8,315 nucleotides of DNA from Paracoccaceae bacterium. GTDB lineage: Bacteria; Pseudomonadota; Alphaproteobacteria; Rhodobacterales; Rhodobacteraceae. Position numbers and translations under genes: made by a program. The first letter of the stretch is position 1. Each line of letters begins with the position of its first letter. The stretch is taken from the NCBI GenBank assembly GCA_012036325.1, contig JAAUPC010000144.1, positions 1 to 8,315 of the forward strand. Reading direction: 5' to 3'. The notes under the pieces are model-generated. The model had not been told where the DNA came from. It saw only the letters and a program-made list of their open reading frames with translations, and searched no databases. Positions 1-6,116 of this stretch are shown here, piece by piece.

Positions 1-989
1 GCGAACAGCCGGTCATGCGTAGCGTGCGGCACGGGCGGAAAGTCGATCCCATAAGGCGCCCCCAGGTCCGCCACCAACCCCGCCTCGCCACCCGAACAAG
101 ACAGCGAGCAAATGCGCGTCCCGATCTGTGGCCCGTGGACGTGGAAAATCTTCAGCGTCTCGATCAGTTCCGACGGCGAGTTCACCTCCGCCACACCCAC
201 TTGCCGCAGAAAGGCACTCGACGCCGCCCCGCCCCCGGCCAGCGAGGCGGTATGACTAGCCGCCGCCGTCCGCGAGGATTCCGTCTTGCCGGATTTGATG
301 ACAGCCACCCCCTTACCCATCGCCCGCGCTTTCTGGGCGAGCGCGGCAAAGGCCGGGGCATCGTCGATCCCCTCGATGTAAAGCCCCACGGCGGTGACGC
401 GGGGATCATCCAGCAGCGCCCCGGTCAGTTCAGCCAGCCCGACAACGGCGGCATTGCCCAGACAGGCGACATAGGCCACCGGCAGACCCCGCGCTTGCAT
501 GCCCATGTTGATGACGATGTTGGACGACTGGCTGACCAAGGCCACACCGCTGGTTACCCGCACCCCGCCGTGCTGATCCGGCCAGAGAAGCGCCCCATCA
601 AGGTAGTTGATCACGCCATAGCAGTTGGGCCCAAGGATCGGCATCCCGCCCGCCGCCGCGACCAGCCGGTCCTGCAACCCCGCCTCGCCCGCCTCCTCCC
701 AGCCGGAGGCGAAAGAGATCGCCCCCCCCGCCCCCATCGCCGCCAGTTCCGCTACCACGTCGATGGTGGCAAAGCGGTTTACCCCGATAAAGGTCGCATC
801 CGGCGGTTCGGGCAAATCGGCAAGGCTGGCATAGGCCTTGAGTCCACCAATCTGATCCTTGGTCGGATGCACCGGCCAGACCGAGCCGGAAAAGCCCATC
901 TTCCGACACTGTTCAATAACGTTCAGCGCCCAACCCGCCCCGAGGACGGCAATGTGACGCGGGCGAAGCAATCGGTCGAGGCGCGTCAT
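1..989 (-). CDS. Acyl-CoA synthetase, ADP/NDP-forming (acetate-CoA ligase family), N-terminal part, runs off the left edge
   Basis: The family makes an acyl-CoA from a carboxylic acid, CoA and ATP through a phosphohistidine intermediate, in the cytoplasm. The visible 329 residues cover the CoA-binding Rossmann domain (IAVLGAGW at 13-20, GPNCYGVIN at 120-128) and the first succinyl-CoA-ligase-like domain (LVSQSSN at 151-157). SHTASLAGG at 245-253 holds the presumed phosphorylated histidine, H246. Full-length members have about 700 residues with an ATP-grasp domain, so the rest should lie left of the window. The ATG at 989 is chosen because GGAGG lies about six bases upstream. Two deviations are visible: the usual GAS..P turn after the first strand is GAGW, and the usual SQSG is SQSS. 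The gene lies 302 bases downstream of the carnitine operon on the same strand. A role in activating gamma-butyrobetaine, crotonobetaine or carnitine is inference; the family call is firm. Confidence 0.88.
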   Translation of the reverse strand, partial: MTRLDRLLRPRHIAVLGAGWALNVIEQCRKMGFSGSVWPVHPTKDQIGGLKAYASLADLPEPPDATFIGVNRFATIDVVAELAAMGAGGAISFASGWEEAGEAGLQDRLVAAAGGMPILGPNCYGVINYLDGALLWPDQHGGVRVTSGVALVSQSSNIVINMGMQARGLPVAYVACLGNAAVVGLAELTGALLDDPRVTAVGLYIEGIDDAPAFAALAQKARAMGKGVAVIKSGKTESSRTAAASHTASLAGGGAASSAFLRQVGVAEVNSPSELIETLKIFHVHGPQIGTRICSLSCSGGEAGLVADLGAPYGIDFPPVPHATHDRLF

Positions 990-994
990 TTGCG

Positions 995-1024
995 GCCTCC
1001 GGCCCGGCTGCGCCCGCCGGAGGC
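995..1024 (-). promoter_or_regulatory. Leader hairpin enclosing the ribosome binding site of the acyl-CoA synthetase gene
   Basis: In the minus-strand transcript, GCCTCCGGC (1024-1016) can pair with GCCGGAGGC (1003-995) across a 12-base loop. The GGAGG that serves the ATG at 989 lies in the 3' arm. A competing stem, CCGCC (1026-1022) with GGCGG (1018-1014) and a three-base loop, uses the same 5' arm and would free the site. The pairing is read directly from sequence; a regulatory role is inference, and chance pairing is easy in DNA this rich in GC. Confidence 0.35.
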
Positions 1025-1078
1025 GGCTGCCCCCCGCGTCCAGCGGTGCTTGAACCAATGGCGCATCCACTGAACGCA

Positions 1079-1104
1079 CCCGGGATATTTGAAGACCAAG
1101 AATG
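1079..1104 (+). repeat. 26-base intergenic element, copy A
   Basis: Starts CCCGGGATATTTGAAG and ends AAGAATG. It matches the reverse complement of 1236-1261 at 24 of 26 bases, so the two copies form an inverted pair. Unlike the other copies, this one has no GC hairpin just upstream on its own strand. It lies upstream of the synthetase gene, pointing away from it. Confidence 0.65.
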
Positions 1105-1235
1105 TAAACACCTCGCCCCGAACTCCAGAGCGAGGTGCCATTCCACGTCACGGTCATCGGCGTCCCCGCCTGTACCGTGCCATTAGCGTCCCGCATTAAC
1201 GTTAACACGCGGTTACCGTGAACTGGTAAAGCCTG

Positions 1236-1261
1236 CATTCTTCGTCCTCAAATATCCCGGG
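1236..1261 (-). repeat. 26-base intergenic element, copy B
   Basis: Read on the minus strand it starts CCCGGGATATTTGAGG and ends GAAGAATG, directly after the GC hairpin that follows the acyl-CoA dehydrogenase stop codon. Short elements of this type behind gene ends are, from memory, common in Rhodobacteraceae, where they probably belong to transcription terminators. Confidence 0.65.
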
Positions 1262-1264
1262 GGT

Positions 1265-1282
1265 GCGGGGGCTGGCCCCCGC
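1265..1282 (-). terminator. Likely terminator of the carnitine operon
   Basis: GCGGGGG (1265-1271) and CCCCCGC (1276-1282) form a perfect 7-bp stem with a four-base loop. It begins nine bases after the acyl-CoA dehydrogenase stop codon. No U-run follows; instead comes CACCCCCGGGATATTTGA. The peptidase gene end near 7185 has the same hairpin-then-element arrangement. Confidence 0.6.
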
Positions 1283-1291
1283 TCCGACGCT

Positions 1292-1918
1292 TCAACCCCC
1301 CACCGCCCGCAGCAATTCGCGGCTGATGATGTGGCGCTGGATCTCACTCGTCCCTTCCCAGATCCGCTCCACCCGCGCGTCGCGCCAGATGCGTTCCAAG
1401 GGCAGCTCCTCCATCAGCCCCATCCCGCCGTGGATCTGGATCGCCTCATCGGCGACCATCGCCAAGACCTCTGTCGCTTTCAGCTTGGCCATCGCCATGT
1501 CAGCCTCGGTCACCGTGCCCTGGTCGTATTTCCAGGCCGCCTCCCGTGTGAGCAACTCCGCTGCCTTCAGCTCCATAGCCATGTCCGCGAGCTTGAACGA
1601 CACCCCCTGGAACTTGCCGATCGCCTGGCCGAACTGCTTCCTCTCAGCCGCATAGCTGATCGCATGGCCCAAAGCCCGCTCTGCTCGCCCCAGACAGGTC
1701 GAGGCTACCTGCAGCCGCGTGGCACCAAGCCAGGAGTTTGCCACCTCGAACCCCTTGTGCACCTCGCCCAGCACATTCGCCGCAGGCACCCGACAGTCGT
1801 CAAACTCCAGCACCGCGTTGGTGTAGCCGCGGTGCGAAACGTTCCGGTAGCCTTCCCGCACCGTGAACCCCGGCGTCCCCTTGTCGACAAAGAACGCGGT
1901 GATCAGCTTCTTCGGCCC
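1292..1918 (-). CDS. Acyl-CoA dehydrogenase, C-terminal part (frameshifted from the N-terminal part)
   Basis: This frame carries the C-terminal half of the gene that begins at 2454. It resumes as GPKKLITAFFVDKG, exactly where the upstream frame loses family similarity, and continues through the middle beta domain into the C-terminal helical domain. Family hallmarks are RKQFG.AI.KFQ in the helical domain, IQIHGGMG, and RIWEGTSEIQ. The glutamate of WEGT, encoded at 1355-1357, sits where medium-chain-type dehydrogenases have the catalytic base that removes the alpha proton of the acyl-CoA. The last residues are RELLRAVGG. It has no good start of its own: the GTG at 1861 is an internal valine of the family alignment. 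Adding one base rejoins the two parts into about 387 residues, the normal family length. Confidence 0.85.
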   Translation of the reverse strand, partial: GPKKLITAFFVDKGTPGFTVREGYRNVSHRGYTNAVLEFDDCRVPAANVLGEVHKGFEVANSWLGATRLQVASTCLGRAERALGHAISYAAERKQFGQAIGKFQGVSFKLADMAMELKAAELLTREAAWKYDQGTVTEADMAMAKLKATEVLAMVADEAIQIHGGMGLMEELPLERIWRDARVERIWEGTSEIQRHIISRELLRAVGG

Positions 1919-2454
1919 GCGCGGGTTTCTTCCTCACCGCTCGCCATGAAGACGATGGCAAAGCCCGCCAGGTCGGCGTGGCTGATGAAATGCTTCGTCC
2001 CGTTCAGCACCCAGTCGCCACCGTCCAGGCGGGCCGATGCCTTCATCCCCCGCAAGTCAGACCCCGCACCCGGTTCGGTCATCGCCAGGCAATCCCAGGT
2101 CTCGCCCCGGATGCAGGGCATCAGATACCGCTCGCGCTGCTCGGCATTCCCGGCCAGCAGGATGTTCGACGGCCGCGCCACGCAGGTCCAGTGCAGGGCA
2201 TAGTTCGCCCGCCCCAGCTCTTTCTCATAGAGAAGCCAAGAAAGCGTATCGAGGCCCGCGCCCCCCACCTCCACCGGCATGTTGGCGGCATAAAGCCCCG
2301 CCGCAATGGCCTTCGCTTGGATCTCGCGGATCAGCTCCACCGGCAGGACGCCGGTCCGCTCCACCTCCGCCTCATGCGGATAAAGCTCGGCTTCGACAAA
2401 GGCGCGGGTCGTCTCGACGATCATCCGCTGTTCTTCGGACAGTTCGAAATCCAT
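1903..2454 (-). CDS. Acyl-CoA dehydrogenase, N-terminal part (frameshifted)
   Basis: The family is FAD-dependent and oxidises an acyl-CoA to a 2-enoyl-CoA, passing electrons to electron-transfer flavoprotein. This part starts MDFELSEEQR, a typical family N-terminus. It contains the helical domain and the flavin-contact motif TEPGAGSD (126-133), followed by NGTKHFISH (151-159). The ATG at 2454 overlaps the TGA of the upstream dehydrogenase gene as TGATG, with AGGGGAGGG about five bases ahead; a GTG one codon earlier is possible. The frame then drifts to GRRS and stops at 1903. The cause looks like a G run one base short (plus-strand CCC at 1916-1918). As written, the product would lack the catalytic glutamate. 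The substrate cannot be read from sequence; gamma-butyrobetainyl-CoA or a related trimethylammonium acyl-CoA is inferred from the operon. Confidence 0.85.
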   Translation of the reverse strand: MDFELSEEQRMIVETTRAFVEAELYPHEAEVERTGVLPVELIREIQAKAIAAGLYAANMPVEVGGAGLDTLSWLLYEKELGRANYALHWTCVARPSNILLAGNAEQRERYLMPCIRGETWDCLAMTEPGAGSDLRGMKASARLDGGDWVLNGTKHFISHADLAGFAIVFMASGEEETRAGRRS

Positions 2455-3911
2455 CACACCCTCCCCTGACCAATCGCGCGCCCCAGCCCCTCAGGCCGGG
2501 GCAGGCCTGCATGTGCCTCCGCAATCGGCAGCAGCCGCTCCAGCACTGCGGGCAGTGCCGCACAGGTCTTCCCCGCTTTCATATCCACATGCAGGCACAT
2601 TTGTTCGATGGTCGCTACGACCATCTCGCCGCGCTGCAATGTGATGAAATGATGGAGGCGCTTTTCATCGGCGTGGATCACCTGCAGCGTGCCAGTCAGC
2701 CGGTCACCCAGTTTTACCTCGCCCTTGTGCAAGATGTGGCTTTCGGCGGTGTAGTAACTGTGCCCACCCGCGACATACTGCATGTCCGCCCCGATCAGCC
2801 GCAGGAAGGCATCCGCCACTTCCGACGCGCAGAACAGATACCGGCTTTCGGTCATGTGACCGTTGTAGTCGATCCAGCTGGGTAGCACCTGCAACTCTGC
2901 CATCTGCAGCGGCGCACCCGTCACCTCGCCCGCGTGATAGGCCACTCGCCGCCGCTCATCATGGTCACGCAAAACCTTGCCCGCGCCCCAGTTCCGATCC
3001 TTTAGGGACCGCAGGAAACCGACAAGGTTCTGATCGCGGATCCGCTCCAACTCGCGGATCGAATACGCCCCCGACTGCGCGTCCGACTGCTCCGCCACAA
3101 GGTCCACCAGCGCATCGTTGAACTCTGGCACGTCCATCAGCTTGGTCCAGGGCCATTTCAGCGCCGGGCCGAACTGGGCCATGAAATGGCGCATCCCGGC
3201 CTCACCCCCGGCCACGCGGTAGGTCTCGAACAGCCCCATCTGCCCCCAGCGCAGGCCAAAGCCCATGCGGATCGCGTCGTCAATCTCACCCGTCGTGGCC
3301 ACGCCATCGACCAGCATCCACAAAGCCTCACGCCAGACCGCCTCCAGGAACCGGTTGCCGATGAAAGCGTCAATTTCCTTGCGGATCACCAAGGGGAACA
3401 TCCCGATGTCGCGCATGATCTGCACCGTCCGCTCCACCACCTCGGGCGGGTTGGCGGGGCTGCCACTGATCTCGGACAACGGCAGCAGATAAACCGGGTT
3501 GAACGGGTGCGCGACGATGATGTTTTCCGGCGCGGGGCTCGATTTCTGCAAGTCGCTGGCCTTGAAGCCGCTGGTCGAAGACCCGATCAGCACCCCGGGG
3601 TTCGATTGCTGCAACTGGGCATAGACCTTGTGCTTCAGCTCGATCCGTTCGGAGACGCTTTCCTGCACATACTCCGCGCCCTCCACCGCTTCGGCCATGG
3701 TGCCCGCAAAGCTCAGCCGCCCCTCGGCCGGCATCGGCACATCTGACAGCGCCGGAAGGGCCGCCCGCGCGTTTCCCAGCACCTCGCCGATCTTGCGCTC
3801 GGCCTCCGGGTCCGGGTCGAACACGGCCACATCCCAGCCATTGAGCAGGAACCGCGCGGCCCAACCCCCGCCGATAACCCCGCCTCCGATGATTGCCGCT
3901 TTCCGTGCCAT
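2454..3911 (-). CDS. lcdH: Carnitine 3-dehydrogenase fused to betainyl-CoA thioesterase
   Basis: The predicted protein is cytoplasmic and has two catalytic parts (485 residues). Residues 1 to about 310 form a 3-hydroxyacyl-CoA-dehydrogenase-like unit: Rossmann motif GGGVIGGGW (9-17), an aspartate after the second strand (FDPDP, 31-35) favouring NAD, STSG near 112-115, HPFNP (135-139) and FIGNR (183-187). This part should oxidise L-carnitine to 3-dehydrocarnitine. Residues from about 335 on form a 4HBT hotdog thioesterase with the hallmark DYNGHM (348-353), expected to hydrolyse betainyl-CoA to glycine betaine. In Pseudomonas these are separate genes, cdhA and cdhB; fused forms of about 490 residues are known from rhizobia. 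The ATG at 3911 is preferred because GAGGGG lies nine bases upstream; the ATG at 3920 directly abuts that motif. The stop overlaps the next gene, and the last codons carry that gene's ribosome binding site. Confidence 0.92.
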   Translation of the reverse strand: MARKAAIIGGGVIGGGWAARFLLNGWDVAVFDPDPEAERKIGEVLGNARAALPALSDVPMPAEGRLSFAGTMAEAVEGAEYVQESVSERIELKHKVYAQLQQSNPGVLIGSSTSGFKASDLQKSSPAPENIIVAHPFNPVYLLPLSEISGSPANPPEVVERTVQIMRDIGMFPLVIRKEIDAFIGNRFLEAVWREALWMLVDGVATTGEIDDAIRMGFGLRWGQMGLFETYRVAGGEAGMRHFMAQFGPALKWPWTKLMDVPEFNDALVDLVAEQSDAQSGAYSIRELERIRDQNLVGFLRSLKDRNWGAGKVLRDHDERRRVAYHAGEVTGAPLQMAELQVLPSWIDYNGHMTESRYLFCASEVADAFLRLIGADMQYVAGGHSYYTAESHILHKGEVKLGDRLTGTLQVIHADEKRLHHFITLQRGEMVVATIEQMCLHVDMKAGKTCAALPAVLERLLPIAEAHAGLPRPEGLGRAIGQGRV

Positions 3912-3942
3912 GTTCGTCATCCCCTCATGCCGTGGTCGGGTG

Positions 3943-4278
3943 TCACACCGCCTCGAAAATCCACATCAGCGCCGCCAAGATCAGGCCCGCCCCAAGTATG
4001 ACCGCCGTTGCCGTCCAGCCCCCGTGCCAGCCGCGCCACAGCACCAGCGCCCGCACCAGAACGCCAAGTCCCGCTGCCCCAGCGGCCAACAGGACCAGCA
4101 ACCCCGCCACCCCCGAACCGATGGAGGAGGGTTGCCGCTCCGCCCAGCCAAACCACGCGATCAGCCCCGCTACCGCCAACGCCGCCGCGATCCCGGCCAG
4201 CCAGCGCAGGTTCACCGCTGCCTGAGGTGCGAGGTACAGGCCCAGCATCACCAAAAGGATGGTCAGAAGTGTTTCCAT
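3943..4278 (-). CDS. Small four-helix membrane protein, function unknown
   Basis: I do not recognise this 111-residue protein. It is almost entirely hydrophobic, with probable membrane segments at about 3-17, 25-43, 52-77 and 87-108. Short charged or aromatic linkers separate them (NLRW at 23-26, WAERQPS near 45-51, LWRGWHGG near 79-86). The ATG at 4278 is chosen because AGGGA precedes it by about six bases; an in-frame GTG at 4317 has no such support. It ends 31 bases before the preferred start of the carnitine dehydrogenase gene and is co-directional with it, so it is almost certainly in the same transcript. Its position suggests an inner-membrane role tied to carnitine or betaine use, but nothing in the sequence shows transport or catalysis. 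Confidence 0.72.
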   Translation of the reverse strand: METLLTILLVMLGLYLAPQAAVNLRWLAGIAAALAVAGLIAWFGWAERQPSSIGSGVAGLLVLLAAGAAGLGVLVRALVLWRGWHGGWTATAVILGAGLILAALMWIFEAV

Positions 4279-4362
4279 GGAATTCCCTGCAACGCCCGGC
4301 CCAAACGGGCTGCGCACGCTTCCTGTCCCGCACCGGACCAGCTGATCCCATCGGCCACGCGG

Positions 4363-4722
4363 TCATCTTGCGGTCACCAGAAAGAAGCCAAGGACGTAAA
4401 GCCCGACAAAGGTGGCAACGAAGGCATAACCGCCGATCCGGGCGGCAGTGGCCTGCGCCCTGAACAGACCCCCGACCCACGCACCCAGCAAACTCAGTCC
4501 TGCGGCCACCTCGACATGGCCTGCGGCCTTGAACTTCATCGCATCCGGATGCCGGTCCGTCGCCGCGTCATTGCCTGACAGATCCGCGGGCATCGCAAAT
4601 TCCAGATAACCATAGGCCAAGGCCACTACCAGTAAAGCAACAAGCCAAAGCCGGGATCGCGGCTCGGCCGCCTGGTTGTAGGCCGACAACGCAAAGACAG
4701 CGGCTATCACGGCGGCCATCAT
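4363..4722 (-). CDS. Small four-helix membrane protein, function unknown
   Basis: I do not recognise this 119-residue protein. Probable membrane segments lie at about 2-15, 24-43, 69-86 and 95-117. A polar loop (residues 44-68, with several Asp, Arg and Lys) separates helices 2 and 3. It starts with two adjacent ATG codons and lacks a clear ribosome binding site. The frame stays open back to the stop of the preceding gene, 48 bases away, but that stretch has no usual start codon. It shows no obvious similarity to the neighbouring 111-residue membrane protein beyond size and helix number, so recent duplication is unlikely. The two could be partners in one membrane complex; that is inference from adjacency. 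Confidence 0.7.
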   Translation of the reverse strand: MMAAVIAAVFALSAYNQAAEPRSRLWLVALLVVALAYGYLEFAMPADLSGNDAATDRHPDAMKFKAAGHVEVAAGLSLLGAWVGGLFRAQATAARIGGYAFVATFVGLYVLGFFLVTAR

Positions 4723-4770
4723 TTCGATGCCGCCCAGCCGCCAGCGATGATCGGCGCTTTCCGTGTCACG

Positions 4771-5208
4771 TCAGCCCTCTTCTCCGCCACAGCCGTCCGC
4801 AGCCGGGCGAAGCGCGCCCAGAACCGGCAGGCACCATTCGGCATCCGGGACCTCAGCCTGCATAGTGCATGTCACCCCAAAGGCTGACGTGCCGCTCAGG
4901 ATTCCCACAAGCCCCGCGACCGCGCCGCCGCTGCCAACGGCACCCTCGGTCCGCGTCTCATAGTCAAGCATCATCCCGTTCGAAAGAACGACGCCGCCGA
5001 TTGGCTCCACCCCCTCGGCCCGCTGGATGACGATCATCCGGGGCGAGCGACCTTCTGGCTCAAAAAAGATGACCACGCCCTTGCCTTGCTCCACCACCTC
5101 ATGGGCCTCACTGATCGGCAAGGTGAGGCCGGTGCTGCCCAGCGTTAGGCAGCTTTCGGCGGCAACCGATTGGCCGATCAGACAAAGGCTGGCGGCAAGC
5201 CCCCTCAC
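4771..5208 (-). CDS. Small secreted (periplasmic) protein, function unknown
   Basis: This 145-residue protein begins with a short signal peptide: MR, then a hydrophobic stretch to residue 17, with probable cleavage after SVAA (17/18). The mature part is soluble-looking, with cysteines at 20, 114, 126 and 140 that could form two disulfides in the periplasm. It has beta-rich stretches (GVVIFFEPEGRS, RMIVIQRAEG) and a glycine/alanine-rich segment at 89-107. Cysteine 20 is three residues past the predicted site and there is no lipobox, so a lipoprotein is unlikely. The start is GTG and overlaps the TGA of the BKACE gene as GTGA, so translation is probably coupled. I do not recognise the family. 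A periplasmic partner for the two downstream membrane proteins is possible but unproven. Confidence 0.7.
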   Translation of the reverse strand: MRGLAASLCLIGQSVAAESCLTLGSTGLTLPISEAHEVVEQGKGVVIFFEPEGRSPRMIVIQRAEGVEPIGGVVLSNGMMLDYETRTEGAVGSGGAVAGLVGILSGTSAFGVTCTMQAEVPDAEWCLPVLGALRPAADGCGGEEG

Positions 5209-6116
5209 TTCGCCACCGGCGCCCGCTTTTCAAGCTTCAGCCGCGCCCGCACTTCGGCCGGGGTGATCACCCGCGCGCCAAGGTTCTCGATGATCGTCGC
5301 GGCACGTTCCACCAGTTGGGCGTTGGTAGCGAGCACGCCTTTGTCGAGCCAGAGGTTATCCTCCAGCCCCACCCGCACATTGCCGCCGCCGATCACCGCC
5401 GCCGCGACATACGGCATCTGGTGACGGCCAAGGGCGAAGGCCGACCAGTGCCAGCCCGAAGGCACGTTGTTCACCATCGCCATATAGGTGTTCAGATCAT
5501 CCGGCGCGCCCCACGGCACGCCCATGCACAGCTGGACAAGCACAGGCTCCGGGATCACGCCTTCCTTCACCAGCTCTTTCGCCAGCCAAAGGTGCCCGGT
5601 GTCAAACGCCTCGATCTCGATCCGCACCCCCGCCGCCGTCATCCGCCGCGCCATGTCGCGCAGCATGCCGGGGGTGTTGACCATCACATAATCGGCCTCG
5701 TTGAAGTTCATCGTCCCGCAGTCAAGGGTGCAGATCTCTGGCCGGCACTCCACCACATGCGCCACCCGCTCTTCCGCGCCCGCCATGTCGGACCGGGGGC
5801 CAGCGACCATCTCCTCCGTCCCCTCAAAGTAGATGTCGCCCCCCATCCCCGCTGTCAGGTTCAAGACCACATCCGTGTCGCTGTCCCTGATCCGCTCCGT
5901 CACCTCGCGGTAGTATTCCAGACGGCGTGAGGGCTTCCCCGTCTCCGGGTCCCTCACATGGCAATGCACCACCGCCGCCCCCGCCTTTGCCGCCGCAATC
6001 GCGCTTTCGGCGATCTGCTTGGGGGACCGGGGAACATGGGGGCTGCGGTCCTGCGTCCCCCCCGATCCCGTCACGGCACAGGTGATGAAAACCTCACGGT
6101 TCATGGTCAGCGGCAT
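5205..6116 (-). CDS. cdhC: BKACE-family (DUF849) 3-dehydrocarnitine cleavage enzyme
   Basis: Enzymes of the beta-keto acid cleavage family condense a beta-keto acid with acetyl-CoA and split it into acetoacetate and a new acyl-CoA, using zinc. Here the expected reaction is 3-dehydrocarnitine plus acetyl-CoA giving acetoacetate and betainyl-CoA. At 303 residues it has the normal family length. Visible hallmarks are the N-terminal strand FITCAVTGSGG, the zinc ligands in HCHVRDP (H51 and H53), NLTAGMGGD (86-94), GTMNFN (134-139), and VRVGLEDN (247-254) with the third presumed ligand E252. The ATG at 6116 is supported by GGGAGG five bases ahead; Met5 is a weaker alternative. It is the first gene of the operon, divergent from its likely regulator. 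The fused carnitine dehydrogenase-thioesterase downstream fixes the likely substrate; the fold alone would allow 3-keto-5-aminohexanoate or other keto acids. Confidence 0.92.
   Translation of the reverse strand: MPLTMNREVFITCAVTGSGGTQDRSPHVPRSPKQIAESAIAAAKAGAAVVHCHVRDPETGKPSRRLEYYREVTERIRDSDTDVVLNLTAGMGGDIYFEGTEEMVAGPRSDMAGAEERVAHVVECRPEICTLDCGTMNFNEADYVMVNTPGMLRDMARRMTAAGVRIEIEAFDTGHLWLAKELVKEGVIPEPVLVQLCMGVPWGAPDDLNTYMAMVNNVPSGWHWSAFALGRHQMPYVAAAVIGGGNVRVGLEDNLWLDKGVLATNAQLVERAATIIENLGARVITPAEVRARLKLEKRAPVAK

Larger units (their letters stand above)
990..1291. other. 302-base intergenic gap with hairpins and paired inverted elements
   Basis: No convincing coding frame was found here. From right to left it holds a GC hairpin (1265-1282), one 26-base element (1236-1261), an AT-richer centre, an inverted copy of the element (1079-1104), and a hairpin over the ribosome binding site of the synthetase gene (995-1024). 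In the centre are an 8-bp inverted repeat, CACCTCGC at 1109-1116 against 1130-1137, and a perfect palindrome TTAACGTTAA at 1196-1205. Next to the palindrome lies TTAA-N7-TTAC (1202-1216), one base off the alphaproteobacterial CtrA consensus TTAA-N7-TTAA. A promoter for the synthetase gene could lie around 1100-1235, but no clear -35/-10 pair was found. Confidence 0.55.

Noticed and set aside
15..1073. A 352-residue open frame on the plus strand
   Set aside because: It is antisense to the acyl-CoA synthetase, which has clear family motifs. Its translation is Arg/Pro/His-rich low-complexity sequence, typical of shadow frames in GC-rich DNA.
1195..1217. A CtrA-like binding site (TTAA-N7-TTAC)
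   Set aside because: It is one base off the consensus, and a single match in an AT-richer gap is weak. It is noted in the gap entry only.
1903..1930. Programmed -1 frameshift in the acyl-CoA dehydrogenase
   Set aside because: There is no slippery heptamer or strong downstream structure, and this family is not known to use frameshifting. A missing base in a G run is simpler.
1331..2885. Long plus-strand open frames of 282 and 290 residues opposite the dehydrogenase genes
   Set aside because: They are shadows of the minus-strand coding genes, with no recognisable domain and biased composition.
3917..4480. A 187-residue minus-strand open frame rich in Gly and Arg over the small membrane proteins
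   Set aside because: It overlaps two frames with clean membrane-helix patterns and a ribosome binding site, and its own composition looks like an out-of-frame translation.
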